The position numbers and the translations under genes are program-made. Shown here piece by piece: positions 37,155 to 46,030 of a stretch of DNA of 58,439 nucleotides; position 1 is the stretch's first letter, and each line of letters starts with the position of its first letter. This DNA comes from Bacteroidaceae bacterium (GTDB lineage Bacteria > Bacteroidota > Bacteroidia > Bacteroidales > Bacteroidaceae), in the NCBI GenBank assembly GCA_017935785.1, contig JAGBGU010000057.1, positions 1 to 58,439 on the forward strand, written 5' to 3'. The notes below the pieces were generated by a model. That model worked only from the letters and a program-made list of their open reading frames with translations, made no database searches and had not been told where the DNA came from.

Positions 37155-37162
37155 TAAATTTG
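37155..37162 (+). promoter_or_regulatory. -7 box before rfbA (TAAATTTG)
   Basis: TAnnTTTG match 38 bases before the rfbA ATG, downstream of the terminator at 37016-37049. The -33 position holds TTTC instead of TTTG. The remaining bases of the 36990-37200 gap are A/T-rich and show no gene. Confidence 0.6.
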
Positions 37163-37200
37163 CAAGAAATGTAAATTTTGCTTTCTAATAAGGAATAATA

Positions 37201-38106
37201 ATGAAAGGAATTGTATTAGCCGGAGGCAGCGGAACCCGCCTCTATCCCATAACAAAGGGCGTTAGCAAACAGATGCTCCCCATCTTTGACAAGCCCATGA
37301 TATATTACCCCATTTCGGTGCTGATGCTTGCCGGCATACGCGAAATACTGATAATCTCCACGCCTCACGACCTTCCCGGTTTCAAACGTCTTCTTGGCGA
37401 TGGCAGCGATTATGGGGTCAGTTTCCAGTATGCAGAGCAACCCTCACCCGACGGTTTGGCACAAGCCTTCATTATCGGTGAGGAGTTTATAGGCGACGAT
37501 TCTGTTTGTCTGGTGCTCGGTGACAATATATTCCATGGAGCCGGTTTCAGCGCCATGTTGAAAGAGGCTGTCCGTCAGGCCGAGGAAGAACATCGCGCCA
37601 CCGTATTCGGCTATTGGGTCAGCGACCCCGAACGCTATGGCGTAGCCGAATTCGACCGCAATGGCAACTGCCTGAGCATAGAGGAGAAGCCCGCTTGTCC
37701 CAAGTCCAACTATGCGGTTGTGGGCCTGTATTTCTATCCCAATAAAGTTGTCGGTGTGGCAAAGCAAATCAAGCCCTCCGCCCGTGGCGAATTGGAAATC
37801 ACCACCGTGAACCAGGAGTTTCTCAAGGATGGCGAACTGAAGGTGCAGACCCTGGGCCGCGGCTTCGCCTGGTTGGATACTGGCACACACGACTCCCTCA
37901 GTGAGGCTTCCACGTTTATTGAAGTCATTGAAAAGCGCCAGGGTCTCAAGGTTGCCTGTCTCGAAGGCATCGCCTATCGCAAAGGCTGGATTACCACCGA
38001 ACGCATGCGCCAGTTGGCACAACCCATGATCAAGAACCAGTATGGCCAGTATCTGCTTCATGTGATAGAGGAGGTAGAACATGCGCGTTTGGCGTTGAAC
38101 GAATAA
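37201..38106 (+). CDS. rfbA: Glucose-1-phosphate thymidylyltransferase
   Basis: 301 residues. It starts [27 protein letters not shown], the full RmlA signature, followed by [16 protein letters not shown] and [10 protein letters not shown], where the Asp binds Mg. It makes dTDP-glucose from dTTP and glucose-1-phosphate, the first step toward dTDP-rhamnose and related sugars. rfbC, a broken rfbD and rfbB follow about 4.6 kb downstream. Confidence 0.96.
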   Translation: MKGIVLAGGSGTRLYPITKGVSKQMLPIFDKPMIYYPISVLMLAGIREILIISTPHDLPGFKRLLGDGSDYGVSFQYAEQPSPDGLAQAFIIGEEFIGDDSVCLVLGDNIFHGAGFSAMLKEAVRQAEEEHRATVFGYWVSDPERYGVAEFDRNGNCLSIEEKPACPKSNYAVVGLYFYPNKVVGVAKQIKPSARGELEITTVNQEFLKDGELKVQTLGRGFAWLDTGTHDSLSEASTFIEVIEKRQGLKVACLEGIAYRKGWITTERMRQLAQPMIKNQYGQYLLHVIEEVEHARLALNE

Positions 38107-38146
38107 TCGTTGTGCGCTTTAGTTTGAATAAGAAATCAGTTAAGAT

Positions 38147-39589
38147 ATGAAAATAGCAGTAGCCGGAGCAGGGTATGTGGGTCTTAGTATTGCCACGTTG
38201 TTGAGCCAGCACCATTCCGTAACAGTGGTTGATGTCGTTCAAGAGAAGGTGGATAAGATTAATGCGCGCATTTCCCCCATCCAGGACGAGTATATAGAAA
38301 AATATTTTGCCGAGAAGGAACTGCAACTTACGGCCACCCTCGATGGAGTGTCCGCTTACAAGGATGCTGATTTTGTGGTCATAGCAGCGCCCACCAATTA
38401 CGATCCACAGAAGAACTTCTTTGACACCCATCACATTGAGGATGTCATCAATCTTGTGCTCAGTGTCAATCCCTCGGCTGTCATGGTTATCAAAAGTACC
38501 ATTCCCGTAGGCTATTGCCGTCATCTGTATGCCAAGTACGCACAGCGTTTTGTGACGGATGAAACACTGAAGGACCATAAGTTCAACCTGCTATTCTCAC
38601 CCGAGTTCTTGCGCGAGAGTAAAGCCCTTTATGACAATCTTTACCCCAGCCGCATCATTGTGGGCGTTCCCAAATACATCGAAGAAGCAGAGGAATTTGC
38701 GGCCAATCAGGCCATCCAGGCTATAGCCGACATTGAAAAGTTGGAGAACGCGGCCCACACCTTTGCCCAGCTTCTTGTGGAAGGCGCCATTGGTGGGCAA
38801 CAGACGACAGACGACAGACAACAGACTATTGACCGTTGTTCGTTGTCTGTTGACGCTAAACTATCAACTCAAAACGCTAAACAAAACACCAAAGGCATTC
38901 CCGTGCTCTTTATGGGATTGAAGGAAGCAGAGGCGGTGAAACTCTTTGCCAATACCTATTTGGCTTTGCGGGTCAGTTATTTCAACGAACTCGATACATA
39001 TGCCGAGATGAAAGGCCTCGATGCTGCAGCCATCATTCGTGGTATCGGACTCGACCCCCGTATCGGCACCCATTACAACAACCCCTCTTTTGGCTATGGC
39101 GGCTATTGCCTGCCAAAGGACACCAAGCAGCTCCTGGCCAACTACCAGGACGTGCCCCAGAACATGATGTCAGCCATTGTAGAGAGCAACCGTACCCGTA
39201 AGGATTTCATTGCCGATCAGGTACTCCGTCTTGCCGGATGGTATGGCTATTCGGAAAACAACCAGTACGACTCCCCTTTCAACGTTCAACGTTCATCGTT
39301 CAATCCTCCCGTCATCGGAGTATACCGTCTCACAATGAAGAGCAACAGCGACAACTTCCGCCAAAGCTCCATCCAGGGCGTTATGAAGCGCATCAAGGCC
39401 AAGGGTGCCGAAGTCATTATTTACGAACCTACATTGGAAGACGGTACTGCGTTCTTCGGCAGCCGTGTAGTGAATGATCTGGACGCATTCAAAGCAAAGT
39501 CACAGGCGATTATTGCCAACCGCTACGATGCCGCTTTGGATGATGTAAAAGAAAAGGTGTATACCCGCGATATTTTCCGTAGGGATTGA
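38147..39589 (+). CDS. ugd: UDP-glucose 6-dehydrogenase with a repeat-like in-frame insertion
   Basis: 480 residues. The Rossmann motif GAGYVGLS is near the start, and the central catalytic part [11 protein letters not shown] holds the active Cys. The enzyme oxidises UDP-glucose to UDP-glucuronate. Residues about 216-250 (38792-38896), between EGAI and IPVLFMG, form a Gln/Asp/Thr-rich insert not expected in the family. Its DNA is built from CAACAGACGACAGACGACAG-like repeats. A second low-complexity patch (TTCAACGTTCAACGTTCATC at 39278-39303) encodes [11 protein letters not shown] in a variable loop. The frame is intact, so the protein is probably made; whether it is active is unknown. Confidence 0.92.
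   Translation: MKIAVAGAGYVGLSIATLLSQHHSVTVVDVVQEKVDKINARISPIQDEYIEKYFAEKELQLTATLDGVSAYKDADFVVIAAPTNYDPQKNFFDTHHIEDVINLVLSVNPSAVMVIKSTIPVGYCRHLYAKYAQRFVTDETLKDHKFNLLFSPEFLRESKALYDNLYPSRIIVGVPKYIEEAEEFAANQAIQAIADIEKLENAAHTFAQLLVEGAIGGQQTTDDRQQTIDRCSLSVDAKLSTQNAKQNTKGIPVLFMGLKEAEAVKLFANTYLALRVSYFNELDTYAEMKGLDAAAIIRGIGLDPRIGTHYNNPSFGYGGYCLPKDTKQLLANYQDVPQNMMSAIVESNRTRKDFIADQVLRLAGWYGYSENNQYDSPFNVQRSSFNPPVIGVYRLTMKSNSDNFRQSSIQGVMKRIKAKGAEVIIYEPTLEDGTAFFGSRVVNDLDAFKAKSQAIIANRYDAALDDVKEKVYTRDIFRRD
38792..38896. repeat. Simple-repeat insertion inside ugd
   Basis: 105 bases (35 codons) made of ACAGACGACAG / CAACAGAC repeats and a partly complementary segment (GTTGTTCGTTGTCTGTTGAC), then CTAAACTATCAACTC and AACGCTAAACAAAAC. 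The composition resembles the intergenic simple repeats at 54400-54510 and 54722-54815. The length is divisible by three and the reading frame is kept. Confidence 0.75.
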
Positions 39590-39628
39590 AAAAATATATA
39601 GTCTTAAAAAGGAAAAGAATAGATATCA

Positions 39629-41446
39629 ATGCAAGCGATAATATTGGCAGCCGGAATGGGCAAGCGTCTGGGCGAACTGACCAGGGACAATACCAAGTGT
39701 ATGGTACCGGTGAACGGTATCCGTTTGATTGACCGTATGCTTACCCAACTGTCTGTGTTGCAATTGAACCGGGTGGTGATTGTTGTGGGCTACCAAGGCG
39801 AGAACCTGATCCGCCATATCGGCGACCGCTATGAAGGCCAGTTGAAGATAGAATATATCCATAACCCCATTTATGACAAGACCAACAATATCTATTCCTT
39901 GGGACTTGCCAGGGAACAGATGCAGGAGGACGATACGCTGCTGTTGGAATCGGACCTTATCTTTGACAGCGCCATGCTGGACCTGATCATTGGCAATCCC
40001 TATCCCAATCTGGCACTGGTGGCAAAGTATGAAACCTGGATGGACGGTACCATGGTGCGCCTTTCCGAGGACAATGACATTGTGAGTTTCATACCCAAGA
40101 AGGCGTTCAAGTATGCCGAGGTGGAGCATTACTATAAAACGTGCAACATCTATAAGTTCAGCCGGGAGTTTTCGTGCAGCCAGTATGTGCCTTTCCTCGA
40201 AGCTTACAGCAAGGCCATGGGCAACAACGAGTATTACGAACAGGTGTTGCGTGTGCTTACGGCACTGGACCGGTCGGACCTCAAGGCCCTTCCCATAACA
40301 AACGAGAAGTGGTATGAGATAGACGATGTACAGGATCTGGACATTGCCGAGACACTCTTTGCCAGTGAAGAGGAACTGCTTGAAAAGTATCACCGCCGTT
40401 ACGGCGGATACTGGCGTTTTCCCCAGCTTAAGGATTACTGCTATCTGGTAAATCCCTATTATCCCAGTGCGCGGATGAAGGACGAGCTGCGGGCCAACTT
40501 CGACGCACTGCTCACCGAGTATCCTTCCGGCATGTATGTCAACTCGTTGCTGGCAGGCAAATACTTTGGCATCAGCCAGCAGTATGTGGTGGTGGGAAAC
40601 GGAGCGGCCGAACTCATCAAAAGCTATATAGAGAATCATGTGCAGGGACGCATAGGCATAGTCTATCCCACGTTCGAGGAATATCCCAACCGTGCCGTGG
40701 CGGAACGCATAGTGAAGTATGTGCCCCAGAACGCCGACTTCGCCTATACGGCAGCGGACGTGCAGACGTATTTCTCCGGTAAGGACATTTCTACGCTCCT
40801 GCTCATCAATCCCGACAACCCTTCGGGCAACTTCATCCCAATGACCGAGCTGCTTCCCTTGGTCGAATGGGCGGGACGCCAGGGAATTACCATAATCGTG
40901 GACGAAAGTTTTGTAGACTTTACGGACGGATTTGAACACAATTCGCTCTTGCACAACCCGCAGCTTCAGGCCAATCCCCATTTGGTGGTGGTGAAGTCCA
41001 TCAGCAAGTCATACGGTGTTCCCGGCTTGCGTCTGGGCGTCCTGGCTTCGGCCAACAAGGAACTGGTAGCCCGTATGAAGAAAGAGGTGGCCATTTGGAA
41101 CATCAACTCCTTTGCCGAATTCTATCTGCAGATCTTTGGCAAGTACGAGAAGGATTATGCCGATGCCTGCCGTCTGTTCATAGAAGAGCGTAACCGTTTC
41201 TTCGGGGAGTTGCAGACCATACCCTATCTGCGGGTAATACCCTCGCAGGCCAACTATTTCCTGTGCGAGGTGACCGGAACATATACGGCAACCGAGCTGA
41301 CCCGCCTGTTGCTGAAGCGGTATAACATCCTCATCAAGGATTGCGGCACCAAATCGGCATTTGCCGGAAAGCAGTATGTCCGCATTGCCGTTCGTGGCCG
41401 TGCGGATAATGCCGCATTTGTACAAGCATTAAAGGAACTGGCATGA
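39629..41446 (+). CDS. Fusion of a nucleotidyltransferase and a class I/II PLP enzyme
   Basis: 605 residues. Residues 1-240 form a nucleotidyltransferase (QAIILAAGMGKRLGELTRDNTK, CMVPV; metal Asp in LLESDLIF; second Asp in YEIDDVQDLD). Residues about 260-605 form a fold-type-I PLP enzyme of the HisC/CobD kind: INPDNPSGN, IIVDESFVDF and SISKSYG with the PLP-binding Lys460. An aminotransferase or a CobD-like phospho-amino-acid decarboxylase is possible, with the other half making an NDP- or CDP-activated product. The combination recalls bifunctional cytidylyltransferase-transaminases such as Treponema PntC, but the PLP family differs. The stop overlaps the next gene's ATG. Confidence 0.85.
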   Translation: MQAIILAAGMGKRLGELTRDNTKCMVPVNGIRLIDRMLTQLSVLQLNRVVIVVGYQGENLIRHIGDRYEGQLKIEYIHNPIYDKTNNIYSLGLAREQMQEDDTLLLESDLIFDSAMLDLIIGNPYPNLALVAKYETWMDGTMVRLSEDNDIVSFIPKKAFKYAEVEHYYKTCNIYKFSREFSCSQYVPFLEAYSKAMGNNEYYEQVLRVLTALDRSDLKALPITNEKWYEIDDVQDLDIAETLFASEEELLEKYHRRYGGYWRFPQLKDYCYLVNPYYPSARMKDELRANFDALLTEYPSGMYVNSLLAGKYFGISQQYVVVGNGAAELIKSYIENHVQGRIGIVYPTFEEYPNRAVAERIVKYVPQNADFAYTAADVQTYFSGKDISTLLLINPDNPSGNFIPMTELLPLVEWAGRQGITIIVDESFVDFTDGFEHNSLLHNPQLQANPHLVVVKSISKSYGVPGLRLGVLASANKELVARMKKEVAIWNINSFAEFYLQIFGKYEKDYADACRLFIEERNRFFGELQTIPYLRVIPSQANYFLCEVTGTYTATELTRLLLKRYNILIKDCGTKSAFAGKQYVRIAVRGRADNAAFVQALKELA

Positions 41447-42453
41447 TGGATACGGTGTGCATTTGTGGCGGCGGTTCGCTGGGACATGTGATAGCGGGCT
41501 ACCTGAGTGCCAAGAAGGGCATGAAGGTAAATATCCTTACCCGCAGGCCGGAGCGGTGGAACCGCACCATTGAGGTGGTAACGCCCGAGGGCGAAGTGCT
41601 GAACGGAAGTCTGCACACGGTAAGCGGTAATCCTGAGGAAGCCTTGCACGGTGCATCCATGGTGCTGCTTTGTCTTCCCGGCTATGCCATTCGGGAAGAA
41701 CTTATAAGGATTCGCCCCTATGTGAATGCGCAGACATACGTAGGTTCCGTATTCTCCTCCACTGGTTTTTTCTTTGAAGCAATGGAGGTGCTGTCCGAAG
41801 ATGTCCCTCTGTGGGGTTTCCAGCGTGTGCCCTTCATTGCCCGTACCGAGATGTATGGCAGCAAGGCCAGGTTATTAGGCTATAAGAACAGCCATAAGAT
41901 AGCCGTGGAACGCAGTGCGGACAAGGAAAAATTCCGGGCTATGGTAGAGCGCTTTTTTGATGCACCCGTACAGTTGCTCAACAACCATTACGAAGCCAGT
42001 TTCACCAACAGCAACCCCCTTCTGCATCCCGCACGCCTTTATTCCCTTTTCAAGGACTGGAATCCCAATACCTATTATGACCGTCAGTTCCTGTTCTATG
42101 AAGAATGGACTGATGAAGCTTCGGAAGTTTTGATACAGATGGACGAGGAACTGTTCCGCCTGTTGGACAAATTGCCCGTGGCTCCCGACTATCTGATGCC
42201 TATCCTTCCATATTACGAGAGCACGGATGCCCCAAGCCTGACCCGTAAGATCCGTTCTATTGCCAGTTTCAAAGGCATAGCCACACCGATGATACAGACC
42301 GCAGTGGGTTGGCAGCCCGACCTCAACAGCCGTTATTTCCAGGAAGACTTCCTGTACGGCTTGCGCTATGTCCATCAGGAAGCCCATCGCCAGGGTGTGG
42401 ACGTACCTGTGATTGATGAAGTGTATGAGTGGGGGATGGGGATGACAAAATAA
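41443..42453 (+). CDS. NAD/NADP octopine/nopaline dehydrogenase-like protein
   Basis: 336 residues. An N-terminal Rossmann motif CICGGGSLGHVIAGYL is followed by a helical C-terminal domain with NPLLHPARL, the conserved Asn/His region of opine dehydrogenases. These enzymes couple an amino group to a 2-oxo acid with NAD(P)H, giving carboxyethyl-amino compounds. The ATG (two in tandem, 41443 and 41446) overlaps the stop of the fusion gene, so the two proteins are likely made together and may act in one pathway that builds an amino-bearing glycan substituent. That pathway is inferred. Confidence 0.85.
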   Translation: MMDTVCICGGGSLGHVIAGYLSAKKGMKVNILTRRPERWNRTIEVVTPEGEVLNGSLHTVSGNPEEALHGASMVLLCLPGYAIREELIRIRPYVNAQTYVGSVFSSTGFFFEAMEVLSEDVPLWGFQRVPFIARTEMYGSKARLLGYKNSHKIAVERSADKEKFRAMVERFFDAPVQLLNNHYEASFTNSNPLLHPARLYSLFKDWNPNTYYDRQFLFYEEWTDEASEVLIQMDEELFRLLDKLPVAPDYLMPILPYYESTDAPSLTRKIRSIASFKGIATPMIQTAVGWQPDLNSRYFQEDFLYGLRYVHQEAHRQGVDVPVIDEVYEWGMGMTK

Positions 42454-42734
42454 TAAAAGACGTCAGTTCTCATACTAGAATTTGTAACTTAGTAAACTTG
42501 ATTATAAGACGGTAGAAATAAATGGGTCGTTTTTAGATGTGGCTTGTGGCCTGTTGGTGATTTAGAAGAATACTAACAAAAATGAGAAAATGAAACAGGA
42601 ATAACATTCTTTAAGGGATAATATATGAATGGAATAGAGTGCTCTATTTTGCTTCAAAATTTAATGGGATGAAGGATATGGAAGAAATAACACAATAAAC
42701 ATGAGCCATACAACAAGTTATACAAAATATATCT
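42454..42734. other. 281-base AT-rich gap between two parts of the polysaccharide locus
   Basis: No reading frame of useful length. Upstream genes (37201-42453) are GC-richer and downstream ones visibly AT-richer, so this gap marks a composition boundary. A near-match to a -7 box (TATTTTG around 42645) might drive rfbC, but it is one base short of the consensus. Confidence 0.5.
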
Positions 42735-43307
42735 ATGAAAATAATAGAAACAAAAATTAAAGGAGTGATTATCATTGAACCTGAAATTTTCAAAGATTCC
42801 AGGGGCTACTTCTTTGAAAGTTTCTCACAAAGAGAATTTGAAGAAAAAGTCCGTAAAATCAACTTTGTACAAGACAACGAAAGTATGTCCGGTTATGGCG
42901 TAATGAGAGGTTTGCACTTCCAACGCCCTCCTTACACACAAAGCAAATTGGTACGTTGTGTGAAGGGAAAAGTGCTCGATGTTGCCGTAGATATCCGTAA
43001 AGGCAGCCTCACTTACGGTCAGCACGTTGCCGTAGAACTTTCAGAGGATAACCATCGCCAATTTTTTGTGCCCAGAGGTTTTGCACATGGCTTTGCCGTA
43101 TTGAGTGATACGGCTATTTTCCAGTACAAGTGTGATAATTTTTATGCACCCGAAGCCGATGGAGGCATTAGTATCAAAGACGACAGCCTAGGTATTGATT
43201 GGCAACTCCCAACAGAGAACGCCATCCTTTCAGAAAAAGACATCAGCCATGTCTGCCTGAAGGATTTTGATTCTCCATTCGACATCAACGAAGATCTCTA
43301 CTTATAA
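42735..43307 (+). CDS. rfbC: dTDP-4-dehydrorhamnose 3,5-epimerase
   Basis: 190 residues. Family signatures: VIIIEPEIFKDSRGYFFESF, MRGLHFQRPPYTQSKLVR with the catalytic His, and FFVPRGFAHGFAVL with the second His. It converts dTDP-4-keto-6-deoxyglucose to dTDP-4-keto-rhamnose. The next gene, rfbD, is broken. Confidence 0.96.
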   Translation: MKIIETKIKGVIIIEPEIFKDSRGYFFESFSQREFEEKVRKINFVQDNESMSGYGVMRGLHFQRPPYTQSKLVRCVKGKVLDVAVDIRKGSLTYGQHVAVELSEDNHRQFFVPRGFAHGFAVLSDTAIFQYKCDNFYAPEADGGISIKDDSLGIDWQLPTENAILSEKDISHVCLKDFDSPFDINEDLYL

Positions 43308-43309
43308 TT

Positions 43310-43545
43310 ATGAATATATTAGTAGTGGGGGCTAATGGACAGTTAGGAAACGGTTTTACTTTACCAAGATGATTGCGGAATATGCAGGGAATATGGGCTG
43401 TAACATTTTGCCTTGTCATAGTAACGGGTTCCCCTGGCCTGTAAAACGTCCATCTTATTCGGTTCTGGACAAGACCAAGATTATGGAAACCTTCGGGGTT
43501 AAGGTCCCGTATTAGACAGAGCCGTTAAAGTTTTGCTATAGATGA
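43310..43545 (+). pseudogene. rfbD: Remnant of rfbD (dTDP-4-dehydrorhamnose reductase)
   Basis: The first 14 codons read MNILVVGANGQLGN, the normal RmlD start with its NAD(P)-binding motif. The sequence then jumps, one base out of frame, to FYFTKMIAEYAGNMGC and RPSYSVLDKTKIMETFGVKVPY, the normal RmlD C-terminus. About 220 central residues are missing. In the C-terminal frame a TAG (43513-43515) replaces the usual Trp codon after PY, and TEPLKFCYR follows. An internal deletion, frame change and nonsense codon make it non-functional. Confidence 0.9.
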
Positions 43546-43568
43546 TATCATAAATCAGAAATAATAAA

Positions 43569-44705
43569 ATGAAAAGAAATATAGTAATTACCGGTGGTGC
43601 CGGATTTATTGGTAGCCATGTAGTACGTTTGTTTGTGAGTAAGTACCCGGAATATAGCATCATCTGTCTGGATAAACTCACCTATGCAGGTAGCCTGGCC
43701 AATCTCAAAGATATCGAAGATAAACCGAACTATAAGTTTGTCAAGATGGATATTTGCGACTTTGAAACATTTTATCAACTGATGCAGAATGAAAAGGTGA
43801 ATGGCATCATTCATTTGGCCGCTGAAAGCCATGTGGACAGAAGCATCAAAGACCCATTTACATTTGCACAAACTAACGTCATGGGTACCTTGGCTTTGCT
43901 TCAAGCAGCCAAGCTATATTGGGAATCGCTTCCGGAAAAGTATGAAGGAAAGTGTTTCTACCACATTTCTACGGATGAAGTATATGGTGCGTTGGAATTG
44001 ACTCATCCGGAAGGTATCGAGCCTCCGTTTGCTACTACGGCTTCTTCTTGCGAACATCACTTGGCTTACGGCACCGATTTCTTCTACGAAGATACGAAGT
44101 ACAATCCGCACTCTCCGTATAGTGCAGCGAAGGCCAGTAGTGATCACTTTGTCAGAGCATATCATGATACTTACGGCATGCCGACTATCGTTACTAACTG
44201 TAGTAATAATTATGGTCCATATCAGTTCCCGGAAAAGTTGATACCACTCTTCATCAATAATATTATACATCGCAAACCACTGCCAGTTTATGGTAAGGGT
44301 GAAAATGTGCGTGATTGGCTGTATGTCGAAGACCATGCCCGTGCAATCGACCTCATTTTCCACGAAGGGAAGATAGCTGAAACGTATAACATTGGTGGTT
44401 TCAATGAATGGAAGAACATTGATTTGGTAAAGGTGATAATTAAGACCGTAGATCGTATTTTGGGCCACCCAGAAGGCTACTCATTAGATTTGATTACTTA
44501 TGTGAACGATCGCGCAGGTCATGACCTCCGTTATGCGATAGACTCTACTAAACTTCAGAAAGAACTGGGTTGGGAACCGTCACTTCAATTTGAAGAAGGG
44601 ATTGAGAAGACCGTGAAGTGGTACTTGGAGAACGATGCCTGGTTGAGCGATATTACAAGTGGAGAGTATGAGAAGTATTATGAAAGTGTGTATAACAATA
44701 GATAA
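43569..44705 (+). CDS. rfbB: dTDP-glucose 4,6-dehydratase
   Basis: 378 residues. Start NIVITGGAGFIGSHVVRLF (Rossmann), STDEVYG with the catalytic Thr-Asp-Glu, and YSAAKASSDHFVRAYHDTYG with the Tyr-x3-Lys pair. It makes dTDP-4-keto-6-deoxyglucose. It follows the rfbD remnant directly. Without a working rfbD here, its product may go to another deoxysugar, or a second rfbD exists elsewhere in the genome. Confidence 0.96.
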   Translation: MKRNIVITGGAGFIGSHVVRLFVSKYPEYSIICLDKLTYAGSLANLKDIEDKPNYKFVKMDICDFETFYQLMQNEKVNGIIHLAAESHVDRSIKDPFTFAQTNVMGTLALLQAAKLYWESLPEKYEGKCFYHISTDEVYGALELTHPEGIEPPFATTASSCEHHLAYGTDFFYEDTKYNPHSPYSAAKASSDHFVRAYHDTYGMPTIVTNCSNNYGPYQFPEKLIPLFINNIIHRKPLPVYGKGENVRDWLYVEDHARAIDLIFHEGKIAETYNIGGFNEWKNIDLVKVIIKTVDRILGHPEGYSLDLITYVNDRAGHDLRYAIDSTKLQKELGWEPSLQFEEGIEKTVKWYLENDAWLSDITSGEYEKYYESVYNNR

Positions 44706-44731
44706 TGTTATTGCTAAATTGATAAAATCAA

Positions 44732-46012
44732 ATGTTCAATGATCAAAGTTATTTGAATAGCCTTACTTTTATTGCGATTTATGCTATTGTCTGGGCTTTT
44801 GTCTTTTATAAGCATTGGAAACTATGTATGGGTTCTCTTTCATCAGGTGGGTTCATCCTACTTACATACTTTCTTTATGCTGTTTCATCATTTTTTCTTT
44901 ATCAGGGTCATGCAGATGAGTTTGGTAGCATGCACATACTCCAGTTTGTTTACCTCTTTGCCTTATTATATATTGGCCTAAAACCTGTGTTAGAATATGA
45001 TAAGGCAAAAGTGAAACAAATTATACCACCCCCTGAGATAGTATTAAAGACATTTTCTATAATTTACGTTCTTTGTACTCTTCTTTATTTACCATCTGCA
45101 ATTTCTAACATTCAAGAGGGGCTTATAAGACTCTTGCTCGATTCTTCTGGTGGAGAAGAACTGTATAATGAACGATTAGATTCAGGACATCAAGGAGATG
45201 GCGCTATTTCTAATTTACTTTCTATTTTCTATAATATATTCAGTGATTGTGCTGTTTTGGTGTATTTTTATTATCTGACAATACCTAAAGGAAAGAAATT
45301 CTTGATTTCGATATTAACGATGTCTATTCTTTCATCAATCTTTATCTCTTTAGCCACAGGTAATAGAACCATGGTAACTCTTGTAGCCCTCTCTTTGATT
45401 GCATCTTATTTATTGTTCAAGGACCTTTACAGTCAGAAAGTAAAAAAAACTGTCAGAGTGATTGGCTTTTCATTAGCTGTATTGGTTGCCTTCCTGTTTC
45501 TCATCCTAACAATATCACGATTTGGTGACTTAAATGAAGGAGGTTTTGATAGTATGTTATATTATATCGGACAGGCAAATTTGTATTTCAATAAATATGC
45601 TTTTGATTTGGGGGGTGTTAGATACGGAGATCGTACTATAAATCTGTTTAAAGATTTAGCTGGATTTGATGTGCCTTCAGGTATTTTCGATACTCGAGAT
45701 AAATATAGCTATATGGCCACAGATGATTCGATCTTTACAACTTATATCGGAGATTTTGTGTTAGATTTTGGACCATGGTTGACTCCTATTTTAGTGATTA
45801 TTTTCACTTTTTTTATATTGGAACAAACTAAAACCAATAATGGCAACATACATTTCTATAAATTAATCCCAATACACTATGTTATGAATGTTTGTGTAAA
45901 GGGAGGAATGTATCTGTTCTGCTACCCGTTTCTACAAAATTTACAAATTATAGCATATATATTCTTTTTTGTAGCGTGCATTTCTTTTTCAAATAAAAAT
46001 AAAGTTTCATAA
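44732..46012 (+). CDS. Wzy-type repeat-unit polymerase (probable)
   Basis: 426 residues with 10-12 hydrophobic helices and a large periplasmic loop between (roughly residues 270-340, containing RYGDRTINLFKDLAGF). This layout is typical of O-antigen or capsule polymerases, which share little sequence. It stands just before the Wzx flippase, as expected for a Wzx/Wzy-dependent locus. The base composition is AT-rich, unlike the genes before 42454. Confidence 0.75.
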   Translation: MFNDQSYLNSLTFIAIYAIVWAFVFYKHWKLCMGSLSSGGFILLTYFLYAVSSFFLYQGHADEFGSMHILQFVYLFALLYIGLKPVLEYDKAKVKQIIPPPEIVLKTFSIIYVLCTLLYLPSAISNIQEGLIRLLLDSSGGEELYNERLDSGHQGDGAISNLLSIFYNIFSDCAVLVYFYYLTIPKGKKFLISILTMSILSSIFISLATGNRTMVTLVALSLIASYLLFKDLYSQKVKKTVRVIGFSLAVLVAFLFLILTISRFGDLNEGGFDSMLYYIGQANLYFNKYAFDLGGVRYGDRTINLFKDLAGFDVPSGIFDTRDKYSYMATDDSIFTTYIGDFVLDFGPWLTPILVIIFTFFILEQTKTNNGNIHFYKLIPIHYVMNVCVKGGMYLFCYPFLQNLQIIAYIFFFVACISFSNKNKVS

Positions 46013-46030
46013 TGTACAAATGTATACAAT

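Noticed and set aside
39626..40981. 451-codon minus-strand open frame
   Set aside because: It is antisense to the fusion enzyme, which has clear family motifs; it is a by-product of GC-rich codon use.
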